A stretch of 64,000 nucleotides of DNA from CAVQXR01 sp963717955 (lineage in GTDB: Bacteria > Actinomycetota > Thermoleophilia > Gaiellales > Gaiellaceae): positions 1,178,001-1,242,000 of the forward strand of contig CAVQXR010000001.1 in NCBI GenBank assembly GCA_963717955.1, given 5' to 3'. Made by a program: the position numbers and the translations under genes. Shown here in pieces: positions 42,913-49,207 of this stretch (the first letter of the stretch is position 1; each line of letters starts with the position of its first letter). The notes beneath the pieces were generated by a model. It searched no databases. It was not told where the DNA came from and worked only from the letters and a program-made list of their open reading frames with translations.

Positions 42913-43638
42913 GTGGTGAGGCTGGACGGGCAGCGGATCGAGGACGCGCTGCCGGGGGCCAAGGGCCAGCTGCTCTTCGCCTACCTCGTGCTCAACCGGT
43001 TCCGACGGATCGACCGCGACGAGCTGCTGATCGCCGTCTACGGCGAGGAGGCGACGCCCGACCACAGCCCCCGGCTGAGCGTCCTGCTGTCGAAGCTGCG
43101 CCGCGTCGTCGGGCCCGAGCTGCTGGCCGGACGATCGCAGATCGAGCTCGTGCTGCCGCGCGACGCGTTCGTCGACGTCGAGGCAGCGCTCGAGGCCCTG
43201 CATCGCGCGGAGTCGCACGTCGCCAACGGCGAGTGGGCGGAGGCCTGGGGCCCATCCGGCGTCGCCTACCACGTCGCCAGCCGCCCCCTACTCCAGGGTC
43301 ACGACCGCCCGTGGCTGGACGAATGGCGCCGACGCCTCGACGACGTTCGGTTGCGCGGGCTCGAGTGCTTCGCGGCGGCGAGGCTCGGCCTCGGCGGACC
43401 GACGCTCCCGCAGGCCGAAGATTGCGCGCGCCGGCTCATCGAGCTGGCCCCTTTCCGCGAGACCGGCCACCTGATCCTGATGGAGGCGCTCGAGCGGCGC
43501 GGGAACGTCGCAGAGGCGCTGCGCGTTTACGACCGCCTGCGCATCATGCTCCGCGACGAGCTCGGGATCGCGCCCAGCCCGGCCGTGCAGAGCGTCTACC
43601 GACGCCTGCTCGGCGAGACGACCACGACGACCGTCTAG
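42913..43638 (+). CDS. SARP/BTAD-type transcriptional regulator, start disturbed
   Basis: About 241 residues from GTG. A winged-helix DNA-binding part (GQLLFAYLVLNRFRRIDRDE, PRLSVLLSKLRRVVGPELLA) is followed by a bacterial transcriptional activator domain (ALHRAESHVANGEWAEAWGP, RLIELAPFRETGHLILMEAL, EALRVYDRLRIMLRDELGIA). The family's usual first strand (RIQLCGRLVVRLDG) is encoded directly upstream of the GTG in the same frame, but no start codon serves it. An ATG at 42869 would reach it only with a one-base shift. Either the start is the internal GTG or the gene is slightly broken. The stop overlaps that of the convergent DUF1059 gene in CTAG. Confidence 0.75.
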   Translation: MVRLDGQRIEDALPGAKGQLLFAYLVLNRFRRIDRDELLIAVYGEEATPDHSPRLSVLLSKLRRVVGPELLAGRSQIELVLPRDAFVDVEAALEALHRAESHVANGEWAEAWGPSGVAYHVASRPLLQGHDRPWLDEWRRRLDDVRLRGLECFAAARLGLGGPTLPQAEDCARRLIELAPFRETGHLILMEALERRGNVAEALRVYDRLRIMLRDELGIAPSPAVQSVYRRLLGETTTTTV

Positions 43639-43793
43639 ATCTCCTCGGCCTGCGCGAGGATGTCCTCACGCGAAACCTGGCCGACGAGATCCGGGTGGTC
43701 GGCGGCCAGGTGCGCCTGCGCCTCTTCCCAGAGGTCGTCGTCGTCATTGCCCTCGACGACTTTGCCGCACACGCAGTTGATTCGCTTCACCAT
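43635..43793 (-). CDS. DUF1059 small protein
   Basis: 52 residues: MVKRINCVCGKVVEGNDDDD, LWEEAQAHLAADHPDLVGQV, SREDILAQAEEI. The Cys-x-Cys pair near the N-terminus and the His in AHLAADHPD are the DUF1059 pattern, probably a small zinc-ribbon-like protein. It ends in a CTAG that also contains the stop of the convergent BTAD gene, so the two overlap by three bases. Function is unknown. Confidence 0.8.
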   Translation of the reverse strand: MVKRINCVCGKVVEGNDDDDLWEEAQAHLAADHPDLVGQVSREDILAQAEEI

Positions 43794-43859
43794 GGCATCC
43801 TAGGCTACTTGGGGCGTGTGGTAAGAACTCCGCAGCATCGGAGTCCCGCGGTCGGCCGC

Positions 43860-44095
43860 GTTGCGGCCGTAGTCGACGACAGACCGGTCGCCTTCTCGCA
43901 TCTCCGCGTTGCCCCGGGCGGCCGCGCGGTCACCGACATGACCGGGACGCTGCGGGACTACCGCGGCCGCGGCCTCGCCCTGCTCGCCAAACACGCGACC
44001 CTAGTCAACGCTGCCAGGCGTGAAGTCGAACTCGTCTCCACCGCGAACGACGAGACGAACGGGCCGATGCTCAGGGTCAACGAGAAGCCGGCTAC
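43860..44095 (+). pseudogene. GNAT acetyltransferase C-terminal fragment
   Basis: About 78 codons: AAVVDDRPVAFSHLRVAPGG, then TDMTGTLRDYRGRGLALLAK (the acetyl-CoA-binding R-x-x-G-x-G/A motif), HATLVNAARREVELVSTAND and ETNGPMLRVNEKP. It matches the C-terminal GNAT repeat of proteins where this is followed by NEALGF. No start codon or N-terminal half is present, and the tail is lost. Downstream bases to 44316 have no supportable gene. Confidence 0.72.
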
Positions 44096-44316
44096 GGCGT
44101 CGGCAGCACGCTCAGGTGGTCGCGGCCCTGAGCGCGAACGGCTTCCCGGGGAACTGAACCTCGAACGACGCGCGCAGGGGTACGGAGCACGGCACCGGCC
44201 ACGCCCCATGATTCACCACGGCGCTGCGCCTTCCGCGTGATGCTCGCGAGTGACCGGTTCGGCCTTGGGTTGTGCGGCCCTGGGCTGGCGGAGCACCTGC
44301 TGACCGCCCGTAATGA

Positions 44317-44547
44317 TCACGACTCAGGATTGCCGAAGATCGGACGACCGTCATCGTCGTCCTCGTCATCGGGAAGCTTGACCTCCTCGGAGATCGTCGA
44401 GATCTGATCCATCCGAACGCAGACTGTGCCGCAGCAGAAGTACTTCCTCCCATCCTGCTCCCACTTCTCGAGCAGATCCCTGGCTTCTTTGATCGAAACA
44501 GTGCACCGAATGCAATCGCCTGCAACCGTACAGATCTTCACTGCCAC
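44317..44547 (-). CDS. small cysteine-rich acidic protein, unknown
   Basis: 76 residues from a GTG with AGGAG upstream: VAVKICTVAGDCIRCTVSIK, EARDLLEKWEQDGRKYFCCG, TVCVRMDQISTISEEVKLPD, then a DEDDDDG tail. Five cysteines (C..C..C, CC, C) suggest metal binding or disulfides. The frame could start further up at an ATG (44607). It lies beside the mosaic of duplicated fragments at 44618-45135. I do not recognise the family. Confidence 0.55.
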   Translation of the reverse strand: MAVKICTVAGDCIRCTVSIKEARDLLEKWEQDGRKYFCCGTVCVRMDQISTISEEVKLPDDEDDDDGRPIFGNPES

Positions 44548-44617
44548 CGTGACCACCTCGCTCCTGACGTCATATGAGGTACCCGAGCGGTAAACGGGAC
44601 GTGCCACTCCAAGTGAC

Positions 44618-44665
44618 TACGTGCCGCCGGGGCACCTGCCGCTGATGTACGCCGGAACCGAGATC
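44618..44665 (+). repeat. 48-bp inverted copy of a cupin-gene segment
   Basis: Encodes YVPPGHLPLMYAGTEI and is identical, inverted, to 32271-32318 inside the cupin gene of E2. It has no surrounding cupin sequence. It is followed within 70 bp by the 404-bp direct copy of 33761-34164. Confidence 0.88.
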
Positions 44666-44731
44666 AGAGCGCGTCGCTGACGCGCCACCCGTCGTCGCGT
44701 GGTTGCAGCACGCGGCACCACCCCCTTTGGC

Positions 44732-44838
44732 GCGGCGCCGACCTGACTGTCGGGAAAGACGGACGCGTAAAACTCCGCCGCCTTGCGGGCCTCGCCGTGG
44801 TCGAACCACAGGCACGTGATGATCGGACCGTCAGCCAT
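44732..44838 (-). pseudogene. VOC-family gene stub
   Basis: The first 36 codons of the PhnB-like gene (ADGPIITCLWFDHGEARKAA, EFYASVFPDSQVGA) with its promoter and ribosome site, cut off at the duplication edge. It cannot make a working protein. Confidence 0.85.
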
Positions 44839-45063
44839 TCGTTCCTCTCCATTTGTTCGGTGTCGAATGAAGATGTATACCCGCCCGGCGCCGGTTACAT
44901 GCATCGCCGTTCACGGGCCGCCTGCTTGTCGTGCTGGGTGACGCCCGACTGCCCCAGCGTGCTCTCACCTGGCGTCATGAACCCACAAGCCGCTGACACC
45001 CGCGAGCGAAACGGGCAAAAGTTGGGCAAAGATCGACCAGCAACCCTGCCGACCTAGCCAGTA

Positions 45064-45088
45064 GAAAGGCCCTGTTTCCAGGGCCTTT
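45064..45088. terminator. terminator hairpin beside att copy 4
   Basis: Same GAAAGGCCCTG...CAGGGCCTTTT stem as at copies 1-3. Confidence 0.65.
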
Positions 45089-45210
45089 TAAGGTAGCGGG
45101 GGCAGGATTTGAACCTGCGACCTCCGGGTTATGAGTTCGTTCAGATATGCCCCGGGGCGCATGGTTGAGCCAAGTAAGTGCCGCGAAGCACCACTAAGCA
45201 CGAGGTAGGT

Positions 45211-45230
45211 GTGCAGGAAACGTGCAGGAA
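45211..45230 (+). repeat. E4 arm-type repeat, left copy
   Basis: GTGCAGGAAACGTGCAGGAA contains two GTGCAGGAA units. It is identical to 48991-49010 and lies 76 bp from the att core, a normal distance for integrase arm sites. Confidence 0.65.
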
Positions 45231-45315
45231 CCTCGGCCGCCGGCTGCGGCAACCCCGGGCCGCTGGCTGCGCAAGCGGCGGGAGTAGAACCAGCGAATGC
45301 CCTTGGGGCGAAACG

Positions 45316-46521
45316 TCATGCCTCGCCCTCTCGCTCTCCGGGCGAGGGCGATACTCGGGAGGGAGTCCCAGCGGGTGCCGGGGCATCCTCCTTCGTGTGC
45401 GTACGCACGGTCTTGCAGAACCAGTCGAGTGCATTCTTGAGTGACTCGAGCGCGGCGGGGTCGGCTGCCAACAGGGAGAGCTCGATGCTGGGTGCCTTGG
45501 AGACAGCATCGGCGGGGAAGTGGACGCCAGGGATCGCGTTCACGTGGGCGAGGAACCCGCGGAGAAGTTCGGGATCATTGAAAGGCGGCCTCGTGTTGAT
45601 CCAAGAGAACCGAATATAGAGCTTCCCGTTTGTGTAGATCGCGAGGGGTGAGTAGGGATGTCCATTGTGATCTAGCACTGGAATGAACGACCCATCGACT
45701 TTGCCCTTCCCCCACCAGAAGCGAGGCATGTGTATGCGCGCCCATTCGAGCAGCTCCCGGGCCACTGCAGCTTCTGCCGAGCCCCGCTTCGCCTCGAGTT
45801 CGGTAAAGAAGGACGCCTCGTCCCACTGGCGCTGGTCGCGGCGCCCTTTACGCGTCTCGCTCGCGGCGGTCAGACCGATCACGCGCGGCACGAGGGTTCG
45901 GAGGCCCTCGCCGACGTACTGCTTGACCTCGATCGCGATCACTTCGGCTGTCATCTGCTCGTTCAGAAACTCAACCACGCGGCGGAGCTCGCGAGGGATC
46001 TCGTCGGCGACAAACACGAGCCGAATCCGGCCGGCTTTGAGGTTCGCGCTGGCAAGCTCCCAGAAGCCATCGACGTCAGCGTCCGCATCGAGCACCGCCT
46101 CTAGCTCAGCGTCCGCGTCGGATCCATCCTGCTCGCAGCGACGCTCGAACGCCGTGCGAAGCGCTTCAATCGGCCAGTAAACGACCGCGTTCGCGGCGTA
46201 CTCGAGCAACTGACCAACGACCTCGCGCCTGATGCGAGTGTCCGAGCTGCGCTTGACCTCAACGATCGTGGGCACGGCGTCACGGTCGAGGAACAGGTGG
46301 TCCACCGACCAACGGCCAGCTCCCCCCTCCTCGGCCGGCAGGGCCGCTTCACGACGGACGAGCAGCCAGCGGCGCGCCACGTCGCCTGCCAGTTGGTCGC
46401 CCCCGAGCACGTCGGGAAACTTGGCGAGCAGCGATTGGAGTACGTCCTCGCTGTCGTAAGCGGTCTCGACCATCGGTACGAGCTCGTCCCCCTCGCGAAT
46501 AAGGAAGATGCCACCGGCCAC
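45316..46521 (-). CDS. PD-(D/E)XK nuclease-like protein
   Basis: 401 residues. Residues 70-110 read WSVDHLFLDRDAVPTIVEVK, then RSSDTRIRREVVGQLLEYAA. Asp74, Glu88 and Lys90 form the D...E-x-K triad, with Gln104 in the following helix, as in NucS/RecB-like nucleases. The middle has strands like GRIRLVFVADEIPRELRRVV and a helical part (EASFFTELEAKRGSAEAAVA), then FWWGKGKVDGSFIPVLDHNG, a DUF4268-like or sensor domain. No methylase or partner gene is present. IS481 copy 2 begins 15 bp upstream of the ATG and has displaced the original promoter. It may be a defence or DNA-repair nuclease; the function is not proven. Confidence 0.7.
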   Translation of the reverse strand: MAGGIFLIREGDELVPMVETAYDSEDVLQSLLAKFPDVLGGDQLAGDVARRWLLVRREAALPAEEGGAGRWSVDHLFLDRDAVPTIVEVKRSSDTRIRREVVGQLLEYAANAVVYWPIEALRTAFERRCEQDGSDADAELEAVLDADADVDGFWELASANLKAGRIRLVFVADEIPRELRRVVEFLNEQMTAEVIAIEVKQYVGEGLRTLVPRVIGLTAASETRKGRRDQRQWDEASFFTELEAKRGSAEAAVARELLEWARIHMPRFWWGKGKVDGSFIPVLDHNGHPYSPLAIYTNGKLYIRFSWINTRPPFNDPELLRGFLAHVNAIPGVHFPADAVSKAPSIELSLLAADPAALESLKNALDWFCKTVRTHTKEDAPAPAGTPSRVSPSPGEREGEA

Positions 46522-46535
46522 ACCAGGAGTCTAGG

Positions 46536-47700
46536 CTGGACTGTCACCGAGTCGTCCCGACACTTGGGGCCCTCGTAGAGGCTTGAGAGGACGGCACCCG
46601 GGTTTTGTAAGCCGGGTGCCGTCCGTTTCTCGGCTCACCCTCGCCTTCGAGACCAATCGGAGGAAAGGAGTGAGCCGCATGTCTGAGGATGACGTCCTCT
46701 TCGGCTACCGGTTGCAGTTGCTCGACTACGCCGCCCGCACGTCGGTCAGCGAGGCCTGCCGCACCTTCGGGGTGCATCGCTCGACCTTCTACCGCTGGAA
46801 GCGCCTGGTCGACCGACACGGCCTCGAGGTGCTGCGGCCCCGCGAGCGGCGCCGGCCGAAGATGCCCAACCAGCTGCCGGCGATGGTGGAGGAGCGGATC
46901 GTGGCCTTCGCGATCGCCCATCCCGGCCACGGTCCACGACGGATCGCCTCCGAGTTGGGGCGGGAGAAGTGGGGCGGGATCGTCGTCTCGGCAAACGGCG
47001 TCTGGCGCTGCCTGCGCCGACACGGCCTCAACACCCGCTCGAAGCGGCTCTCCCTCGTCGCGGGCTACCGGGCACCCTACGAACCACCGCGCGAGCCCGT
47101 CCCCGAGCCACACATCGAGGTCGACCATCCCGGCGAGCTGGTCGGCTTCGACTGCTTCTACGTCGGGCGGCTACGAGGCACCACGGGCGCCGTCTGGCAG
47201 CTGACCGCGATCGACTGCTACTCCTCGTTTGCCTGGGCGGAGCTCGTCGTGTGCCCCACTGGCAACCCGTCGGCTATCGCCACCTCCAAGCTCGCCCGCC
47301 GGGTGGCGCGAGACCTGAAGCGGGCGGCCTGGCGCCTCGAGCGCGTGCTCTGCGACAACGGCAACGAGTTTCGCAACGATCGCTTCAAGGGCACGATCGC
47401 CTCGCTCGGCTCGCGCATCACCTACATCCGCTCGGGTCGTCCGCAGACGAACGGCAACGTCGAGGCGCTGCAGCGGCTCATCCTCGAGGAGTGCTGGCGG
47501 CCGGCCTTCGCGCGCTACCTCTACCCCCACTGCACGGGCCTCAAGCGCGAGCTCGAGCACTACCTCGCCGAGTACAACTTCGACCGCGTCCACCACGGCC
47601 GCCTCACCCGTGGACGCATCCCCGCGCACATCGTCTACGGTGCCCGCAAGATGGAGGCGAGATGAACCGTGAGTGTCGGCACATCTCGGAGTCGGTCCAG
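46536..47700 (+). mobile_element. IS481-family insertion sequence, copy 2
   Basis: 1165 bp, matching copy 1 throughout, with the 6-bp duplication TCTAGG (46530-46535 and 47701-47706). The target differs from that of copy 1 (CCTAAG), so both are independent insertions. It reads away from the nuclease gene on its left. Confidence 0.93.
46679..47665 (+). CDS. IS481-family transposase (copy 2)
   Basis: Identical to the 328-residue transposase of copy 1, with the helix-turn-helix at 22-41 and DD(35)E residues Asp158, Asp226 and Glu262. It keeps the GGAGGAAAGGAG ribosome site. The lack of any difference between the copies implies very recent transposition. Confidence 0.95.
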   Translation: MSEDDVLFGYRLQLLDYAARTSVSEACRTFGVHRSTFYRWKRLVDRHGLEVLRPRERRRPKMPNQLPAMVEERIVAFAIAHPGHGPRRIASELGREKWGGIVVSANGVWRCLRRHGLNTRSKRLSLVAGYRAPYEPPREPVPEPHIEVDHPGELVGFDCFYVGRLRGTTGAVWQLTAIDCYSSFAWAELVVCPTGNPSAIATSKLARRVARDLKRAAWRLERVLCDNGNEFRNDRFKGTIASLGSRITYIRSGRPQTNGNVEALQRLILEECWRPAFARYLYPHCTGLKRELEHYLAEYNFDRVHHGRLTRGRIPAHIVYGARKMEAR

Positions 47701-47732
47701 TCTAGGCGCGGTCAGTCTTTCGGGTCAGTCCC

Positions 47733-48025
47733 TGCAACGCCACCGACCTGCTCACCGGCGTCGCGCGCATCCGCCGCCACATCGTGCGCGGCGAGGTCGC
47801 TACCGCGAAGACCGAGCACTCACGGCGCACGCTTGAGCTCGGCCCCGAGGCCCGCGCCGCCCTCGGGAGTAGTTCGCCGCCAACGCCTTCACCGACGTCG
47901 ACGACTATGTCTTCCCGAACCCGATCGTCGGCACCGCCATGGACGGCGCGAAGCTCGGCCGCACCTACATGCGGCCAGCGCCCGCGAAGGCCGGCATCCG
48001 CGACAGCTTCCGGCCCTGGCACGAG
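47733..48025 (+). pseudogene. integrase internal fragment
   Basis: TDLLTGVARIRRHIVRGEVA, TAKTEHSRRTLELGPEARAA and, after a frameshift and a TAG near 47870, FAANAFTDVDDYVFPNP, AKLGRTYMRPAPAKAGIRDS, FRPWHE. It stops being integrase just before the catalytic HxxR box. It is related to the integrase at 48580 (shared TAKT-HSRRTLELGP) but not identical, so it comes from a different element. The following bases to 48162 have no supportable gene. Confidence 0.75.
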
Positions 48026-48162
48026 CGGCCCGCGGTAGTAGACGAAGGCGTTGTGGTGGCCGTTGCGCAGCGCGCCGAAGCCTGGCATCCCTGGCGTGGG
48101 AACCCGCGCGAGATGCTCGCTACGGGATTAGGAGACGGCCGATTATTCCGTCAAGGCTGCTC

Positions 48163-48576
48163 TCAAGCGAGATAGTCGCCGCGGACGAAGCTGGCGAAGC
48201 CCACTCGTCCAAGCGCGGTGACCAGGTCCCGACTCTCGACGCCCACGCGCCACAGCGTCAGCTCGCGCGTGTCTTCCTTGCGGAGTGGACCGGCGGAATA
48301 CAGGTGATAAGAAATCGTCAACGGGACGCCGCTCGCTGCCACAAAACGTCCAAGCAGACGAAAGTTGTCGTAGTCCTGTGCGTACGGCTTCCAACGGTTA
48401 AGGGCGACGCGTGAGCGCTTGATCTCGATTACTTCAATCACGTTACCATCGCCGTCCAGCCTGAATAAATCCAAGTCCGACACGGTGATGCTGCCGCCCA
48501 GCGCCATACGTTGCCAGTCGTGGTAGGAACTCGACGACTGCTTGTTGATCTGCTTGACTGCTGCGCCCTTGCTCAC
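48163..48576 (-). CDS. PD-(D/E)XK-motif protein, possibly truncated
   Basis: 137 residues from a GTG. DWQRMALGGSITVSDLDLFR leads to LDGDGNVIEVIEIKRSRVAL. The Asp in SDLDLF and the Glu-Ile-Lys of EIKRS give a nuclease-type D...E-x-K motif. DYDNFRLLGRFVAASGVPLT and TRELTLWRVGVESRDLVTAL follow. The start abuts the integrase fragment, so an N-terminal part may be missing; the C-terminus looks natural. It lacks neighbours of a restriction system. Together with 45316-46521 it is the second nuclease-like protein in E4. Confidence 0.6.
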   Translation of the reverse strand: MSKGAAVKQINKQSSSSYHDWQRMALGGSITVSDLDLFRLDGDGNVIEVIEIKRSRVALNRWKPYAQDYDNFRLLGRFVAASGVPLTISYHLYSAGPLRKEDTRELTLWRVGVESRDLVTALGRVGFASFVRGDYLA

Positions 48577-48990
48577 GGGAACACCCGCCTCCGCGCGACC
48601 GCGAAGACGCGACACTCGCGCCGGACCTTGGAGCTCGGCCCGGCCGCCCGAGCCGCGGTCGAGGAGCAGTTCGCCGCTTCCGCCTTCACCGATGACGACG
48701 ATCTCGTCTTCGCTCATCCGGCGCTCGGGACGAAGCTCGACCCGGCGAAGCTCGGCCGCGCCTACGTGCGGCCTGCACTGCGCAAGGCGGGCATCCCCGA
48801 CAGCTTCCGGCCCTTCCACGACCTTCGGCACACGGCACTCACGTTCTCGGCCGCCGTCAACCCCGGATATGTCGTCAAGGCCCAGGCCGGGCACGCCTCT
48901 TCGGCCACGACCGACCGCTACGTCCGGCTCGCCGTCGGACACCTCGCCGGAGCCGCCGAGCGCAGCGAGGCTCTCCTCTTCGGCGGCGCC

Positions 48991-49010
48991 GTGCAGGAAA
49001 CGTGCAGGAA
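48991..49010 (+). repeat. E4 arm-type repeat, right copy
   Basis: GTGCAGGAAACGTGCAGGAA, inside the integrase reading frame and 62 bp from the tRNA 3' end. Identical to 45211-45230. Confidence 0.65.
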
Positions 49011-49040
49011 GCCCGAACCGGAGGGCGACGTCTCGAACGA

Positions 49041-49068
49041 GAAAGGCCCCGCAGAGCGGGGCCTTTCG
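49041..49068. terminator. terminator after tRNA-fMet
   Basis: GAAAGGCCCCGC...GCGGGGCCTTTC forms an 11-bp GC-rich stem with A/T flanks, 3-4 bp beyond the tRNA 3' end. Its sequence differs from the GGCCCTG stem at the four displaced copies, as expected if it was brought in by E4. Confidence 0.8.
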
Positions 49069-49071
49069 AGG

Positions 49072-49145
49072 TAGCGGGGGCAGGATTTGAACCTGCGACC
49101 TCCGGGTTATGAGCCCGGCGAGCTACCTGGCTGCTCCACCCCGCG
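49072..49145 (-). tRNA. initiator tRNA-fMet (CAT)
   Basis: A 74-nt cloverleaf: acceptor CGCGGGG/CCCCGCT with a 1-72 mismatch, D stem GAGC/GCTC, anticodon stem CCGGG/CCCGG with three consecutive G:C pairs next to the loop CTCATAA, T arm GCAGG-TTCAAAT-CCTGC. The 1-72 mismatch and the G:C pairs mark it as the initiator. The CCA end is not encoded. It is the intact target of the island. Confidence 0.95.
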
Positions 49146-49207
49146 TCGCGATGTTCAGTATAGCGCGGTCGGGCCGTCGCCCGCGACCGACACGCTAGGA
49201 TCCGCGG

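Larger units (their letters stand above)
34165..45092. mobile_element. island segment E3 (between att copies 3 and 4)
   Basis: 10.9 kb with ends homologous to E2 (cupin module left, VOC-stub/att module right) and different cargo: DUF1269, frameshifted zwf, GH15 stub, two membrane genes, a truncated monooxygenase, acyl-CoA dehydrogenase, OsmC, MOSC, SnoaL-like, BTAD, DUF1059 and a Cys-rich small protein. Confidence 0.65.
44732..45135. repeat. 404-bp duplication, copy 2 (VOC stub plus att copy 4)
   Basis: Copy of 33761-34164. Contents: a truncated VOC gene (next entry), left arm GGGCAAAAGTTGGGCAAA at 45013-45030, terminator at 45064-45088, and the 43-bp tRNA-fMet core 45093-45135. Right of the core the E1-E3 type arm region is absent, and E4 sequence starts. 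Confidence 0.93.
45136..49071. mobile_element. island segment E4 (between att copy 4 and the intact tRNA)
   Basis: 3.9 kb. Both ends carry the 20-bp arm repeat GTGCAGGAAACGTGCAGGAA (45211-45230 and 48991-49010), unlike the GGGCAAAAGTTGGGCAAA type of E1-E3. It holds two PD-(D/E)XK-like genes, two integrase remnants and IS481 copy 2. It is probably the most recent integrant, because it lies next to the intact tRNA. Confidence 0.65.
48580..49074 (+). pseudogene. tyrosine-recombinase integrase, C-terminal catalytic part
   Basis: About 164 codons. ATAKTRHSRRTLELGPAARA, DDDLVFAHPALGTKLDPAKL, FRPFHDLRHTALTFSAAVNP (HxxR box), AGHASSATTDRYVRLAVGHL (His and nucleophile Tyr). The N-terminal arm-binding and core-binding domains and the first catalytic Arg are missing, so it cannot recombine DNA. 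The frame runs through the E4 arm repeat (encoding VQETCRK) and the terminator, and ends at a TAG lying inside the tRNA-fMet 3' end. This is the classic integrase-next-to-att position and identifies the recombinase that used this tRNA. Confidence 0.82.
9523..49145. mobile_element. composite genomic island in tRNA-fMet
   Basis: The intact initiator tRNA is at the right end (49072-49145). Displaced copies of its 3' half with the following terminator are at 9523, 25483, 34122 and 45093. Integration into a tRNA 3' half that leaves the tRNA intact is the standard outcome of tyrosine-recombinase integrases, and remains of such integrases lie at 20476-20975, 31040-31191, 47733-48025 and 48580-49074. 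The island has many broken genes, two identical IS copies, duplicated segments and cargo of metabolic, detoxification and nuclease types. The flanks on both sides are ordinary core genes. No intact integrase, replication or transfer gene is seen, so it is probably immobile now. Confidence 0.8.

Noticed and set aside
9523..45135. tRNA-Met-like matches at 9523, 25483, 34122 and 45093 as functional tRNA genes
   Set aside because: They contain only the 3' half from the anticodon loop onward; the D arm and 5' acceptor strand are absent. They are attachment-site remnants.
9523..49071. Prophage
   Set aside because: Integrase remnants are present, but there are no capsid, portal, terminase, tail or lysis genes.
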